Made by a program: the position numbers and the translations under genes
Shown here: in pieces, positions 32,011-43,842 of the stretch
Position numbering within the stretch: the first letter of the stretch is position 1
Layout of the letters: each line of letters begins with the position of its first letter
Assembly (NCBI GenBank): GCA_934045075.1
Contig: OW203732.1
Span: 19,943,889-20,007,888, forward strand
DNA from: Yponomeuta sedellus
Lineage: Eukaryota; Arthropoda; Insecta; Lepidoptera; Yponomeutidae
Direction: 5' to 3'
Length of the DNA stretch: 64,000 bases
The notes under the pieces: model-generated
What the model was told of the DNA's origin: nothing
Databases searched by the model: none
The model's input: the letters and a program-made list of their open reading frames with translations, nothing else

Positions 32011-32210
32011 CTTTAGCCAGTATAATTTGAGTTGAGCTTGAACTAGCCACATCTGCCCTATGAGGTCAGATAGCTGGCTCCAAATTGAGATTAACTGGCA
32101 AAATATACACTGACGTCGCGGCGGACCAAGGTGAAGACGGCGACCTGTCTTCGCCTTGGTACACCGGACAATACGGACATAGGCCAAGCAAAAAAACCCA
32201 GTGATCACAA

Positions 32211-32604
32211 TAATATTGGCCTTTTTGCATCTACTTAATGAGATGATTACAGATATACAGCGTCCAGTGGTATCTTCACTCACACTAGAGGGTGAAGGGA
32301 CCACTCCGACGCTGTAGCGCCTGGGACATGGTTTTATAGATGGTGTAGGCTTGCCCAGCACCTATACCATCCTGACAGCTTAGTCGGCCACAGGCCCACA
32401 GGAAAGACTAGTCAATACGACTAAGCCTCGGGTTTCCTCACGATGTTTTCCTTCACCGTTAGCGTTTGGTATTGCGACTACAAATTCGCAAATGTACGTA
32501 ACTTTGAAATTAAACAAAGTCATTGGTACATGCCCGCACTCGGGATCGAACCTGGGGCTCTCGCTTGCCAGTCCATGGTTCTACCCACTGAGCTACCACC
32601 GCTT
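32211..32604 (-). repeat. tRNA-derived SINE, family E, full-length reference copy E3
   Basis: Minus-sense. The tRNA-like head at 32531-32604 has A-box complement CCACTGAGCTACCACC and B-box complement GGGATCGAACCTGG. The body and tail run left to TTTTTGCATCTACTTAATG. It is flanked by an exact 13-bp duplication, CCAGTGATCACAA, at 32198-32210 and 32605-32617. This gives a family length of 394 bp and makes it the best template for judging E1 and E2. Confidence 0.9.
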
Positions 32605-32617
32605 CCAGTGATCACAA

Positions 32618-32878
32618 GCGCCCAGCAAAATAGACAGTATTGGAGCGTCTCTTTGTATAATCTTTGCCACAAGAATAGCGCAGATAAGCCGCGGGCCTCC
32701 CCGCCAACGAGTTCCAATCCCGCGGGATGGCCCGCGCTTGGGCGACTAAAAATTGTTATTGTCCCGGATTATTCACCGCACGCTCTGATGAGGTTTTGAA
32801 GTTTGCGACAAGTTATTGCTTGGCTTAGAGACGGAATTTAAATTTTAGGGCTTAAATAGACAGAGAAATGATAAGTAC
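32618..32878. other. Intergenic stretch
   Basis: GC-balanced at 32680-32790 with no recognisable gene. Confidence 0.4.
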
Positions 32879-32938
32879 ATTCGGTGACAGAAAGACTTGA
32901 ATGTATTGTAAGACATTCAAGTCTTTCTATCACCGAAT
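32879..32938. repeat. Short hairpin, 26-bp stem
   Basis: Arms 32879-32904 and 32913-32938 pair with one mismatch around an 8-nt loop. The stem includes AAAGACTTGAATGT. Confidence 0.85.
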
Positions 32939-33152
32939 CATAGATATCATTGGTCTCCCATGAGAAGAGATATTGATCATTGATATCATAGCTACACAAC
33001 TAACGCCAGCGGTTTGAACAGAATACGTTCGTTGTTGGTATTGGGAGCCTCCAAAAGCGAAACAAAGTATTTCTTATAGATTCGCGATACTCCTACATAG
33101 TTATATATTACACGGGTCTAAACGCGATTATTTATTAAATAAAATGTTAATT

Positions 33153-33198
33153 ACCCTGTTTATTATCAGTGGCAGATGCCACTGATAATAAACAGGGT
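33153..33198. repeat. Short perfect hairpin, 21-bp stem
   Basis: ACCCTGTTTATTATCAGTGG onward, mirrored exactly around a 4-nt loop (AGAT, 33174-33177). Confidence 0.9.
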
Positions 33199-33475
33199 TA
33201 TCTCTGAAATGAGCAAATCCTGAAACACGATAAAAAGAGGTTGTAGTTTACAACAAAATTTATATTATGAGTCGTTTTTACCAGTTGGTTGTCAATCTCC
33301 GATAGGAGAATACACATAAAGAAGCAGAAGACCTTTTGCCTAGTTTTAATTCTTTAATGTCGCTAATTTGTGGTAGACACGCGCGATGATTAAACCGTTA
33401 CTGTTTTTCTCTCTGAGAAGAGACCTATAAACCTGCAGTGGGAGTGTATATTTTCCTCATATACCTACCTCTCAA

Positions 33476-34077
33476 AATCCGCTATTTGACTCTCTTTTCA
33501 AGTAAGTCTTAAGTGGTAAATATCGCTTCTATTACTTCCGGACCAAAACATATTTTAGTATATTTTTTGAGGGCCTAAAAGCAACAACAAAAATACATTT
33601 TAAAACTTTGCTTTGCTTAGCAGCCAAAAACGCGATCAACCATTTTTGTCTATGGTTTGAAGACCTGAAGACTTGTAAAAAAAGTTTGACATTCAACATC
33701 TATGAGTATAGTGAAATAACAACAACGCAACCATGATTTCATCGAGTTTACATGCAAAATATAGCAATTATCATTATTGTATTGTTCGAGAATGCAAAAA
33801 CATGCCAAGAAAGACTCCCGGAAAGTTGTGAATTCGTGCACCCAGTGAAATAAACATACGAAAAAATTGGCCCAAACTTGCCAAAAGAAAACCCGATACT
33901 TTATCGGCTGAAACTCGGGTGTATTTATGATGAAAATATATTTTTTTAATTAAGCAAATTTTGCAGCTATCTTACTTATTTACTTAGCAAAGTCAGTATA
34001 TTTCAGTTTCTTACGTTAAATACTACAGGAAATATGAATTTATTGCGTCAAATTTTATACGAGTCAAGTAGCAGATT
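33476..34077 (+). mobile_element. MITE family L, copy L2, with degenerate THAP-domain frame
   Basis: Ends match L1 (AATCCGCTATTTGACTC; right end with two changes). From 33733 the frame reads MISSSLHAKY, YCIVRECKN, then TPGKL, a stop, IRAPSEINIRKNWPK and LSAETRVYL. The C-x4-C pair, the AP motif, the tryptophan and the TxVYL pattern follow THAP-domain order. The in-frame stop and loss of the later zinc ligands make it a pseudogene. The full element probably encoded a THAP-type transposase. Confidence 0.7.
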
Positions 34078-34164
34078 GGGGGATATAATACGAACTACTT
34101 TTACTACGGGGAAACATTCGGTAATGCAAGGAAACTATAATAGTTATCACATCACACTTCTATT

Positions 34165-34338
34165 GTAAGGGCGAAAGTTTGTGAGTGTGTATGTTTGGTG
34201 CTTCTTCACGACTAAACGGCTGGATCAATTTTAATAAAATTTGGTACGGCTTTATCTGACATCCTGGATTAACACATAGGCTACGTTTTAAGGGAAAATA
34301 TCTTATTCCTACGGAAAAATTGAGCACAGTTAGTTTTA
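34165..34338 (+). mobile_element. LEP1-like Helitron copy
   Basis: GCGAAAGTTTGTGAGTGTG to GAGCACAGTTAGT. The end is slightly mutated from CTAGT. Confidence 0.7.
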
Positions 34339-34794
34339 AATAAAAACCTTGACGAGTAAAATCCCAAAACCCGATTCCAAATGGAGATTTTGATAAGTCC
34401 AGCATATATCACGCGGTTACTCGAGTGATTTTTGTCCAATTACATGCGACAAGTATTTCGCAAAGCAATTTTCCCCATTTGATTAGTAAATTGCGCCGTG
34501 ATTGAAATACCAATTAACTCGTGGTTTTCGTTTATTTTTGTATCTTGATTGAACAAAGATCCTTCTTTTGGGGTTCGGTATTCATAAAACGTAGAACGAC
34601 GCCTTCTGCCCGTCAGTATCAGGCTTGGAGCCTAAAATTTCTTCTAATATATTTGCTATTGTCATTATTGGTTTCGCACGTATATAAACAAAACTATTAA
34701 TTACTAAAAAATACCATGTACGTTTGTTTTCATATTTCATAAATATCTGCTATAGACGTTGGTTCACTTACTGGTTTAATTACTAGTATCTTCT

Positions 34795-34945
34795 TCTTCA
34801 GGCTAAATTAGTCCACTGCTGGGCATAGCCCTGCCCTAATGAGCTTCATAGCGCATGGTTGTGCCATCATTGGGGGTAATGCCCATAATCCCCACGCTGG
34901 GCATGCGGGTTGGGATCGCAGTTTGGTGGATTACTTGTATACCTA
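34795..34945 (-). mobile_element. RTE-like LINE tail fragment
   Basis: TTAGTCCACTGCTGGGC, then GCCCTAATGAGC, then the block TAATGCCCATAATCCCC shared with 45720. The right part belongs to a second, unidentified repeat. Confidence 0.65.
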
Positions 34946-35022
34946 AAGATAATGCTGTGTTTTCGTGGTTGAAATCAATATTTGATATTTTATTGTATTG
35001 TGGTCATAGATCTATCTAATTA

Positions 35023-35165
35023 GTCCAGAAATAGAGCCCACTGTTGGGCATAGACCTTTTTTCTTTCACGCCAATCCAACCGATCATTTTAAAGTCGCGT
35101 CCAGTGCTTCCTAGCAGCCTTCATAACGTCGTCGGCCCACCGGGTCTAATGGTCTGCTGATCGTC
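35023..35165 (-). mobile_element. LINE 3' end fragment
   Basis: The minus strand reads TRWADDVMKAARKHWTRL followed by a QQWALF-like end, a C-terminal LINE signature. Related pieces lie at 50940-51003 and 51444-51500. Confidence 0.65.
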
Positions 35166-35169
35166 AGTC

Positions 35170-35665
35170 GGCAACTTGGAAATGAAATAAAATGGAATTA
35201 AATCAAAAGGTTTTATTCAAAGTAGAACAAAAACTGCGGCTTAATAAACGTTACAATTCAAACTAGGTGTCCATTTCAAAATCTTGATCATTTTGGAGAA
35301 AAAATGAACAAAAAAACTCCAAACTTAGTCTTTTCAAAATCCTTATTTAACATAGTTTACATAATTATTATAAAACATAGAACTCATACATTGTACTGGC
35401 TTTAATTTCAGACCTCATTGTCATCTAAATAATCCCTTATGTTATAGTAGCCCTTTTGGCACAAAGTGTGTTTAACATATATTTTGAACCGCGATTCAGG
35501 CAAGCTTAATATATCTTCAGGGATTATATTATTGAAGCGTATACAATGCCCCATGAAGGATGTATTAACTTTTGCCAGGCTACTTGGCTACCATGTACTT
35601 CCTGACAATTTTTCCAATATGTAAAAATTGCGAATAAGGTAACCTAGTTTTATGATTTTGATTTT
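35170..35665 (-). mobile_element. Jockey-like LINE 3' end (family N), with intact last codons
   Basis: On the minus strand a frame ends at 35408 after MGHCIRFNNIIPEDILSLP, ESRFKIYVKHTLCQKG and YYNIRDYLDDNEV. IRF-N-IP, a lysine-rich helix and YY-DYL are typical of the C-terminus of jockey-type reverse transcriptases. The 3' UTR runs left to the A/T-rich end at about 35170. Only the 3' end survives. Confidence 0.8.
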
Positions 35666-35811
35666 CACTAGGGCAGGTTTTTTATCATTTTCAGTACAGA
35701 CATGTTGAAATAGACCCGTGAAAGAGATCCGTACCCCTCAATGTGGACATAATCCGTTGACGATGATAATAATGATGTTGAAACATAGCAGTATAAAGTT
35801 GTTTTCAAAAA

Positions 35812-35940
35812 AGATAGATAGATAGATAGAGTATTATTTATTTTATAAACACCAGGAATTGCAAATAGACTTAAACAATAACATCGTACAATTGGTTACT
35901 TTATTACCAAAAGTAAATTCTTCTAGACAACCATGGGCGG
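35812..35940 (-). repeat. J-family tail, minus copy, with GATA repeat
   Basis: A short GATA repeat at 35814-35830 marks the 3' end, followed by ATCGTACAATTGG and TTCTTCTAGACAACC. Confidence 0.65.
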
Positions 35941-37265
35941 AAAAACATGACTTCCAGACCACCACTGTCGAAAAAAAAACTAAATGATGGGTAGTCGGTA
36001 TAGTTAAGAAAACATTTCACGGAACCCTCTCTGTATTTATAACCCTCGGATTTGACTTGCACTTGAAAGGCTTTTTCAGGAATAGAGCTGTAGCCTTCAG
36101 TGAGAGCGGTTGTTTTCGCTGTTTTGTTCCTCGACAGAGCTTCCTAACAACGTGCTCGTTACGAAATTGTCAGGAAAAAGTGTGTCGATGGCTGTTTAAT
36201 TTGTTTCCTCAAGTTTTCCTGCAGGGTTGACGGGGAAACGGAAAACTAATTAAAGCTATCGTGCGTCAGAAGCAGTTCCGGGTTAGAAACAAATGGAGAA
36301 TAAAATATCAGAAATGGGATTACGTAATGAATGGTGATGACCTAAACGAATTGGTTAAAGACGATTATATTTAAGTTATTTATAGAAGGTATGTTTCGTG
36401 AACATTAAAGTGGAAATTTCGTCTGTGGTATGTTATTATTAAGTGCTTTTTTCAAGCGAGGATTTCGTTGAACAACTATTATTGTTTTTATTTCACCGGT
36501 AAATAAATTAAGTACTATTATGTGAACAATAACGAGTCTTCATTGATTTAATAATAGGCCAATAATAGATCTGAGTGAACAACAGAAGACTAACAGTGCA
36601 CGAGAAACAGGGGTTTAGTCGTGTGATAATACTTCAAATTAATCTCTGTATAGAATATAAATGTATCGGTTTAAACAACCTAGCTCTAGGCAGTGGACTT
36701 GAGGCAGGCGGTGTAATGGATGAAGAGTTACAGAATTCACTAGCCAGGAAGATAGAAGGGGTAAGATGAACGAAAAGAGATTTTCACGGTAAAATGCGTA
36801 GAGAAGAGAATATTTTATTTCAAGCGTATCGAATGAACTCACATGGAAAAACTATCTGTCACGTCTGACATAAAACTTTTCATAAAGAGTTCAATAAATT
36901 TCACACTTAATAAAAAAAAATCGTTAACAACAGAACACATAAAATTATAATAATTTAAGCACACAAAAAAACCCTAACTGAATATAACCGTAGAGACGCC
37001 GTTACTTTTAATTTCTTTAAATTTAACAACAAAACTTAAAATCAGTACGTTCACATTTAATAATCACGTTAGACATTAGATATTGTGGTTAGAATCAGAC
37101 CCCATAACTAAGCCGAAAGAACCTAAACTAAATTCAAAACTGAGTTAAAAAACCAATTTACCTATAAAAATGTTCTCTAACCGATAGGTTTATATAGAGC
37201 ATGGCTCCACCTGGTAAGGTTCCCCTGAATGGTTTGCCAACCTTGGACCAGCTTGGCAACTGATT
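35941..37265. other. Intergenic stretch of about 1.3 kb, no genes recognised
   Basis: AT-rich overall. Short open frames at 36575-36842 lack motifs, and I find no repeat family here. It may be relatively unique host DNA. Confidence 0.4.
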
Positions 37266-37573
37266 CGACATAGGCCCTTGTATGTCCCCACGGCTGGGAC
37301 ACGGGTCTCTTCCTGCATTGCAGAAAGGTTAGGCCATACTCCACCACGGGGGCCAAGTCTGGGTTGGTGGAAGATTGTAAGACAGAGGCGGGCCTTACTG
37401 TCCGAACTTATCAAAGTGCCCATAAGACGTCTGAGATGGCTTAACGACTGCCATTACCTAAATGACACCAGCGGTAGTCACGGGACCGTCACCCATCCTG
37501 CACCTGAACGCGCAAGTTGTTGCTTAACTCAAGTTGTTCCAATCACTCGGTTCGACTAGGCCGCTAGCGCTCC
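37266..37573 (-). repeat. 5S-rRNA-derived SINE, family B, copy B14
   Basis: Minus-sense copy with a ~60-bp deletion near 37457 joining the middle directly to the 5S-like head. Confidence 0.83.
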
Positions 37574-38082
37574 TGATTGCCAACCGATTGTCAGCTTGAA
37601 TTGGTATTTCTATTCTGCCCCCACATTAATTAAACCGTTGCAACTCGTCCTTGAGAGTGATTTAAAGAAACATCCGCACTGAACAAAAACAAGAAAGATT
37701 TTTCTTCTTAAAAAAAGCACGAGGTGAAACCGTGTAAAGGCGTCTTTACAGTAGACGCTTTTTAGCTTAAAATACCCAAATTATTTAATAGTACTTAATT
37801 GGAGTTCTGGATCAAAAATTTACAATTACAATAATAAATTTATTAGTTTCAAAAAAAATTTTTCAACAGTTTACACCTAAATAATATATGTAGTTATATT
37901 ACAAAAATATTTTGTTTTTTATCAGCAGTCATCAAACTAGGTGAGGCGTGTATCTTGGACTTTTACTAACCACAGTTTGAGTTTTGCTTAAATGTTGAAA
38001 ATTCATAAACAGAACAATCAATGACAGAATGTAATTTTTATTTTATGTAGCCTTCGTAACATGTGAGACCCACATGATTATA
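37574..38082. other. AT-rich intergenic stretch
   Basis: Nothing recognised. Confidence 0.45.
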
Positions 38083-38283
38083 CTTATTTTTATTTTTAAT
38101 GCACTAACTCGTGCTAAGGACAATTTTAAAAACCTATTTAGAGGCTAAAAATTTCACCCATGCCGGGATTCGAACCCGCGACCTCTGGCTATCCGTGCCA
38201 GCGCTCTTTCCAACTCAGCCAATGGGTGACTCACCGGCATTAGTGAAATTTCCAACCTCTTTATACTATTCTCTGTATTATGT
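38083..38283 (-). repeat. tRNA-derived SINE, family A, copy A9
   Basis: Minus-sense, tail to leader, with a clean B-box complement (GGGATTCGAACCC). The A-box region is diverged (TTTCCAACTCAGCC). Confidence 0.86.
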
Positions 38284-38730
38284 CATTAGTTGAGATCATA
38301 AGGCCAGGGTCTATACCTTTTTTTAATTTTTTTATAGTTTAAGCTATCTTACAATTAGAACGAAGCCTTCTTTAATTTCCATGATTGCTCCGCCGTAATT
38401 TAACACAATGTATGACGTCAGCAGCGCTACGTCTCTGAATCAAAGTTAAGTAGGTGCGTTTTGGCGATATCGGTGACGTGTTGTATATTGTAAAGGGGCT
38501 TTCACGTTGGGCCCTCACTAATTGTACCCTCGGGAAAGAAATGCTTAACACTCTCCTTCAAACCGCCTTGTTTAGGGGTTTAAAAGAAAAAAATAAACAT
38601 AGGTAGAGCGCGACTTTGCAAAGTGTGAACTTGTAAAAAAAAGCGCTACAGTCCGGCAATTATAAATGTGGATTCATTATGACATCGTGCCATATTATGC
38701 ATCACCAAGTACGTGCCAGCTTCGACACAG

Positions 38731-38866
38731 GGCTTGTTTCTGAATTAAGAATTTCACTAACTTAATACTCAAGTAACGTTCTGTCACACTCTGTTCTGGG
38801 AAGTTTGAAGAGACAGCACTACAGTTAGTGTATTTACTAAGTGAAATTCTCAATTCAGAAGCTGGC
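38731..38866. repeat. MITE family Q, copy Q2
   Basis: Ends GTTTCTGAATTAAGAATTTC and GAAATTCTCAATTCAGAAGC are inverted copies. About 136 bp, related to Q1. Confidence 0.65.
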
Positions 38867-40042
38867 CGTTACTGTGGGAATATGGTCGCTCGTGGAAGTT
38901 CGTGGTAGTGTGGATGTGGACGCACGCACACGGTGCGGCCCGGTCGATCATATCCAAGCAAGCTGGTAACTTCAAACTTTCATACTGTCAAGACATAAAC
39001 GGTAGAGGCTCGGTATGGTGCTTGTCTGTGCTCGTCCGCCTAATAAATTTCCACTGTGTATGATTTGATCTTTGAATAATATTATATTATTATATATTAT
39101 CATTTTCCGAAAAGGTGTTTGACGGATGTGCAAAATCAATAGCATAACCAAATTAGCGCCATCTGATGTCGTACATGTTATAACACAAGAAAGCTTGAGA
39201 TCATTTGTAATGTCAGTTGGCGTTGACGTCAAACATCGATTTCCTGTGTGCAAAACATTACTTTTATGTTGCATTCTTTATGGCGGAAACTGTTTTGAAC
39301 ATGAAAAACGGTTTTCGTGTAAATTTTTCCTAAACAAGATACCCACCTCTGCAGTAGCTGGACAATATTTAGATACGAAATCATATCTGTGGCGATTTGT
39401 ATTTTGGCTTATCAAGGAATTACAAACAAACGGCTAAATAACTTTACATTGAATTTTGCACTCAGGTTATGTTTCTGATTAAATATTATAATTTTGTAAG
39501 AAAATATATCGGTAACTGGCGAGCACAGATGGAGCGTTGATGAGGAGAAATAAGTTGACAAGTGTATATATTTTTTTAAAACAAAAATAAACTGTAATAT
39601 ACTAATTGGCAACAATTCTCAACTTAAGACGCTGCGTTCTACCTGAGTAAGAAATATAAGTAAAAGGAAAATAATTTTGTCGTAGCCGTGAATTTTTTGG
39701 CCGCTGGAGTACCTACTGATATTTTTCCTCCGCAAAACAGTTTTTGACAGTTTCACACTTTTTGCACATCTTGTTGTACAGTAAATAACTTGGCAAGAGT
39801 TTTGCGTCGTCGCGTAAAAAGTGTTGCTCGGTTTTTGTTACGGAAAAAGAATAAACAAACCTTTTTTTTTTGCTGTCGCTCTCTCGACACAACGAAGTCA
39901 CTGGAAAGTCCTGTCCATTAAGCTTAGTAAACTCTTTTGATACGTAAAATGTTATATTTTCGCGAGGAAAAAATGCTCATATATTATCTTTATTTCGGTA
40001 TTGCGGCGAAGGAAGAATATACGGTAATCAAACGCGAGTGAT
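38867..40042. other. Intergenic stretch, no genes recognised
   Basis: A 103-codon plus frame at 39126-39437 has no domain I know, and its base use is like the AT-rich background, so I do not call it. The rest is AT-rich. Confidence 0.4.
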
Positions 40043-41030
40043 GTGATCAAACTAACAGGCGTCAAAGGAGACACATCCATACTTATACACGATGAATTAC
40101 CAAACTAACATGCATCAAAGGAGTCACAGTTACATCCATAATAATTATGCACTATGGACTATCAAAAAAGACGCATCCATACTTGTGCACTATGGATTAT
40201 CAAACTAACAGGCGTCAAAGGAGTTACATCCATACTTATACACGATGAATTATCAAACAAACATGCATCAAAGGTGTCACAGTTATATCCATAATAATTA
40301 TGCACTATGGACTATAAAAAAGACGCATTCATACTTGTGCACTATGGATTATCAAACTAACAGGCGTCAAAGGAGACATATCCATACTTATACACGATGA
40401 ATTATCAAACAAACATGCATCAAAGGTGTCACAGTTATATCCATAATAATTATGCACTATGGACTATCAAAAAAGACGCATCCATACTTGTGCACTATGG
40501 ATTATCAAACTAACAGGCGTCAAAGGAGACATATCCATACTTATACACGATGAATTATCAAACTAACATGCATCAAAGGTGTCACAGTTATATCCATAAT
40601 AATTATGCACTATGGACTATCAAAAAAGACGCATCCATACTTGTGCACTATGGATTATCAAACTAACAGGCGTCAAAGGAGACATATCCATACTTATACA
40701 CGATGAATTATCAAACTAACATGCATCAAAGGTGTCACAGTTATATCCATAATAATTATGCACTATGGACTATCAAAAAAGACGCATCCATACTTGTGCA
40801 CTATGGATTATCAAACTAACAGGCGTCAAAGGATACGCATCCATACTTGTGCACTATGGACTATCAAACTAACAGACATCAAAAGCCGTCCCATCCATAC
40901 TTATGCACTATAGACTACCAAACTAACAGGCGTCAAAGGATACGCATCCATACTTATGCACTATGGACTATGAAACTAACAGGCGTCAAAGGAGTCACAT
41001 CTATTGTGCACTACTTATGGACTGATGAAG
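40043..41030. repeat. Satellite array: 53-bp monomers organised in a 153-bp higher-order unit
   Basis: CAGGCGTCAAAGGA recurs at about 40056, 40209, 40361, 40514, 40667 and 40820 (period 152-153). The spacing then changes to 53-54 bp (40873, 40927, 40980). Each 153-bp unit holds three variants of a monomer built on ATCAAACTAACAGGCG and a CCATACTT...CACTATGGA block. The right edge keeps simple monomers, as expected of an array whose higher-order unit arose from the monomer. No continuous frame. Confidence 0.92.
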
Positions 41031-41328
41031 ACAAAGAGTAAAATTTGATTTTTTTCATTGACTTAAATTTTTTGACTTACATCTATATCGCAGAGTTTTA
41101 CATTTTATAAATTATTCGCAAAACTGCGTGGCAGTCTGTTGGCAAATTAATCGCTCTGTGATCTGAATTAATCACATAATCTGATCAGATTTTTCTTAGT
41201 AAATTGTGTCAGAAATTATTGGAATTCCGGTTAACAAATTCACAAAACTATTCCAAAGTGCACCCCTCCCTAACGATTCCAAAATAAGAACTCTGTCACG
41301 AGTTCATTTTCAAATTAGAAAGTTCATA
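41031..41328. other. AT-rich intergenic stretch
   Basis: Nothing recognised. Confidence 0.45.
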
Positions 41329-41463
41329 ATTAAAACTGTATTAATACCTACGGATTTCACTCGTTTATTATATTTTTACAATTTTCCGACGTTTCGGCAC
41401 TTTTACAGGTGCCGTGGTCTCAGATGACTGAGGTGGTAGGCGTCTTTTTGAAAGCATTAACTG
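41329..41463 (+). repeat. MITE family R, left part R1, with a SINE C tail scrap
   Basis: AATTAAAACTGTATT, then GGATTTCACTCG, then CCGACGTTTCGGCAC as in R2. It breaks off and is followed at 41466-41498 by AGAAGCAATGTATGTGC from family C. Confidence 0.65.
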
Positions 41464-41701
41464 TTGCAGAAGCAATGTATGTGCTTGTATGTAAATGTAA
41501 AAAATTGCAAGAATTGCTTTGCTTTGAAATATTTTAAGTAAATTGAAATACAATAAATAAATAGTTTCTTCTTTTCCACGTCGTTTTTCAAAACATAGGA
41601 ACGCAACCTGATCTTTTTTGTTGGTGGTCTAGGCCGACCAAGCCGATATGATGGTATAGGTGGTGGGCAAGCCTACTTAATTTAAAAAACAAGCTTATCA
41701 A

Positions 41702-41785
41702 CGTTTAAAGGTGTTGTGAGGCTTGATCAACCTTTAAACGCTGTCTTGTATCGGAGGTTGGCAACCTCCGATACAAGACAGCGTT
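41702..41785. repeat. Nested palindromes with a 24-bp perfect stem
   Basis: 41737-41760 and 41762-41785 are exact complements separated by one base, including CTGTCTTGTATCGGAGG. A second pair (CGTTTAAAGGT and ACCTTTAAACG) sits at 41702-41740. Confidence 0.93.
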
Positions 41786-42403
41786 GAAAAGACTACTTGG
41801 GGTAGTCACTTTTAGTTTTTCGCAGCAGACCGGCACACAACAATCACAACGTCCGCGGACAGGTCCGGTGATAGGACGCGTGATTTGTATTTACTTGTAT
41901 ATTTTGTTGTAACTGTGTATGAGTATCGCAAATCATTAAGGAATACTATAAAGATACCCATTATATATCTCTCCGGGAAATCAGACGACGCTGTTCTCTT
42001 TAAGAAAAATATTTCCTGAATCATTTGGTATTTAGACGCCTGGTGGTCCGTTGGAAGAAAGGCTATGGGAGAATACGTTTTTGGAGCCCCTGTGCACACT
42101 CACCAAAATACTAATATTATCTATATCAATTGCTAGTCTGTCAACAATACTCAAGCTCTAGTTTCCTATCTACCTGATAGGCACTCACGACGCATCCGCC
42201 ATAATCACCAAAGCGGCCCCGCCAGCTCGGAGCAATTAAATTCAATTAAACTCGATGCTACTCCGGGTGTCTCTATCTGCAGTAATGAGACATGCCGTCT
42301 CACTGCCTCTCAATGGCGTCTCACGCCGTGCGCCGACCGAGCCTTGCCTTGAGAGTTTTCCTGAAGGAGCCATTCCCATACAAACGTAGTTTGCTTTTTA
42401 TTT
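41786..42403. other. Intergenic stretch with a GC-rich patch
   Basis: 42180-42375 is GC-richer with no open frame of useful length. It could be unique non-coding host DNA. Confidence 0.4.
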
Positions 42404-42650
42404 GACGGCCTCGGTGGCGCAGCGGTTTGGCACGCTGACTGTAAAACCGAAGGTCTCGGGATCAATCCCCGGCCGGGTCAAACTAGGAAATGAACTTTTC
42501 TAGTTTGTCTCGGGTCTTGGATGTTATCTATGTATTTATTGTATTAAATCTATCGTCGAGTTAGCGCCTATAACACAAGTCATTTAGTTGTACTTAGTAT
42601 ACGGCTAACGAGATCTAGTAATCTATCCATGAATATTTATTATTTATTAT
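42404..42650 (+). repeat. tRNA-derived SINE, family D, full-length copy D1
   Basis: The head GACGGCCTCGGTGGCGCAGC carries the A-box, GGGATCAATCCCC stands in for the B-box, and CTGACTGTAAAACCGAAGG resembles an anticodon arm. The body has CTCGGGTCTTGGATG, and the tail TCCATGAATATTTATT. A minus copy is at 54424-54643. Confidence 0.87.
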
Positions 42651-43842
42651 TATTTACAAACGACACGTTGCATCGCAGTGAAACTTTGCCAATATTTTAG
42701 AGAACACTGAATGGGCTTTGATCGTGTTAGCAACTTAGACAATAAAAAAACAGAATATCATGTGAATGAAGAAGGTATTTTCTGCCGATGGACGTGAGCT
42801 AGAGTTGTTAGCTAAAGACTAACAAGATGTGATGACTTTGTTTCCTAACTTATACGTAGTTATATATAACATGAAAAAAAGTATTAATATTATTATAATA
42901 TGACGAATGTTAAAGTTTATAAGTATGGATATTCGCCCTATGTTGCTTAACCTTCGTGATCGTTTAAGATCACTCGGGTAGTCGGGGCTACGAGCGATTC
43001 TATTCTTAAGGAACATTAAACAAGGATTTGACGTGATAGTATGTGCGCGCGTAATCACGAAAATTCGATTAAATACTTAAGATTCTCGTCGTTATAACTT
43101 CGGAATTACTGTATGTCGCCTACGTCAGGCTATACTAGTCCACTGCTGGACATTTCCCTCTAGGTAATACATACATTACTGTATGTAATGGAGTGAAATG
43201 AAGACTGTTGTAATGTACATGATTTACGCTTCGGTAGTAAGCGTAATCAATAGCGTTTTTTGACTCGTTTGTGTTCCCCATTATCACTTACTAGCTATTT
43301 AATTTACAATACAGTTCAAACTTATTTTACTTGTTATTATTTATACATTTCTACATCGGCACATCATTTGAATAATGTCATTCAAAGCTGGAACGTGTTT
43401 GCCAAGGGGGCTCAGCTTAACAAATTCCCCGCCAACTTAAGAACTCTCGAAATACAAGCCGTTCCAAAAACACTTGTGCTGTATCAAACGGTTAAGAAGA
43501 CAGATAAACTAATTGGTCTGCAAACAAGTCTCGGTACTAGCGCTGGGCCAAAGCAGAAGGTGTCGCTTTGCAGAAGTGACACATTGCTTTTACTATTGCA
43601 TGCTGTCAAAAATAAAATGTCTGAATTCTAACATCGATAACATGCGCAGGAGTCGCAGATGCATGGAGCTGCGTGCTAGAGTGACCGGTGTTATATATAT
43701 TTTTATATATTTTCATTAAACGCTTCAGCAAAAAATAAATACACATATAAAGCCACTAGGCCTTATATATGTTGTTATTTTTTTGCATATTTAATGAGCT
43801 GTTACCATAATATACCATATCATCATACATACATCATAACCT
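42651..43842. other. Intergenic stretch, no gene recognised
   Basis: A 123-codon plus frame (43260-43631) and an overlapping 68-codon frame have no motif I know. A small RTE-tail scrap lies at about 43130-43165. Confidence 0.4.

Noticed and set aside
39126..39437. 103-codon plus frame
   Set aside because: No known motif, AT-rich codon use, no promoter or splice context. Chance cannot be excluded.
40043..41030. CRISPR array
   Set aside because: Units are contiguous without unique spacers, in a eukaryotic context. It is a satellite.
43260..43631. 123-codon plus frame
   Set aside because: No recognisable domain and an overlapping frame of similar quality.
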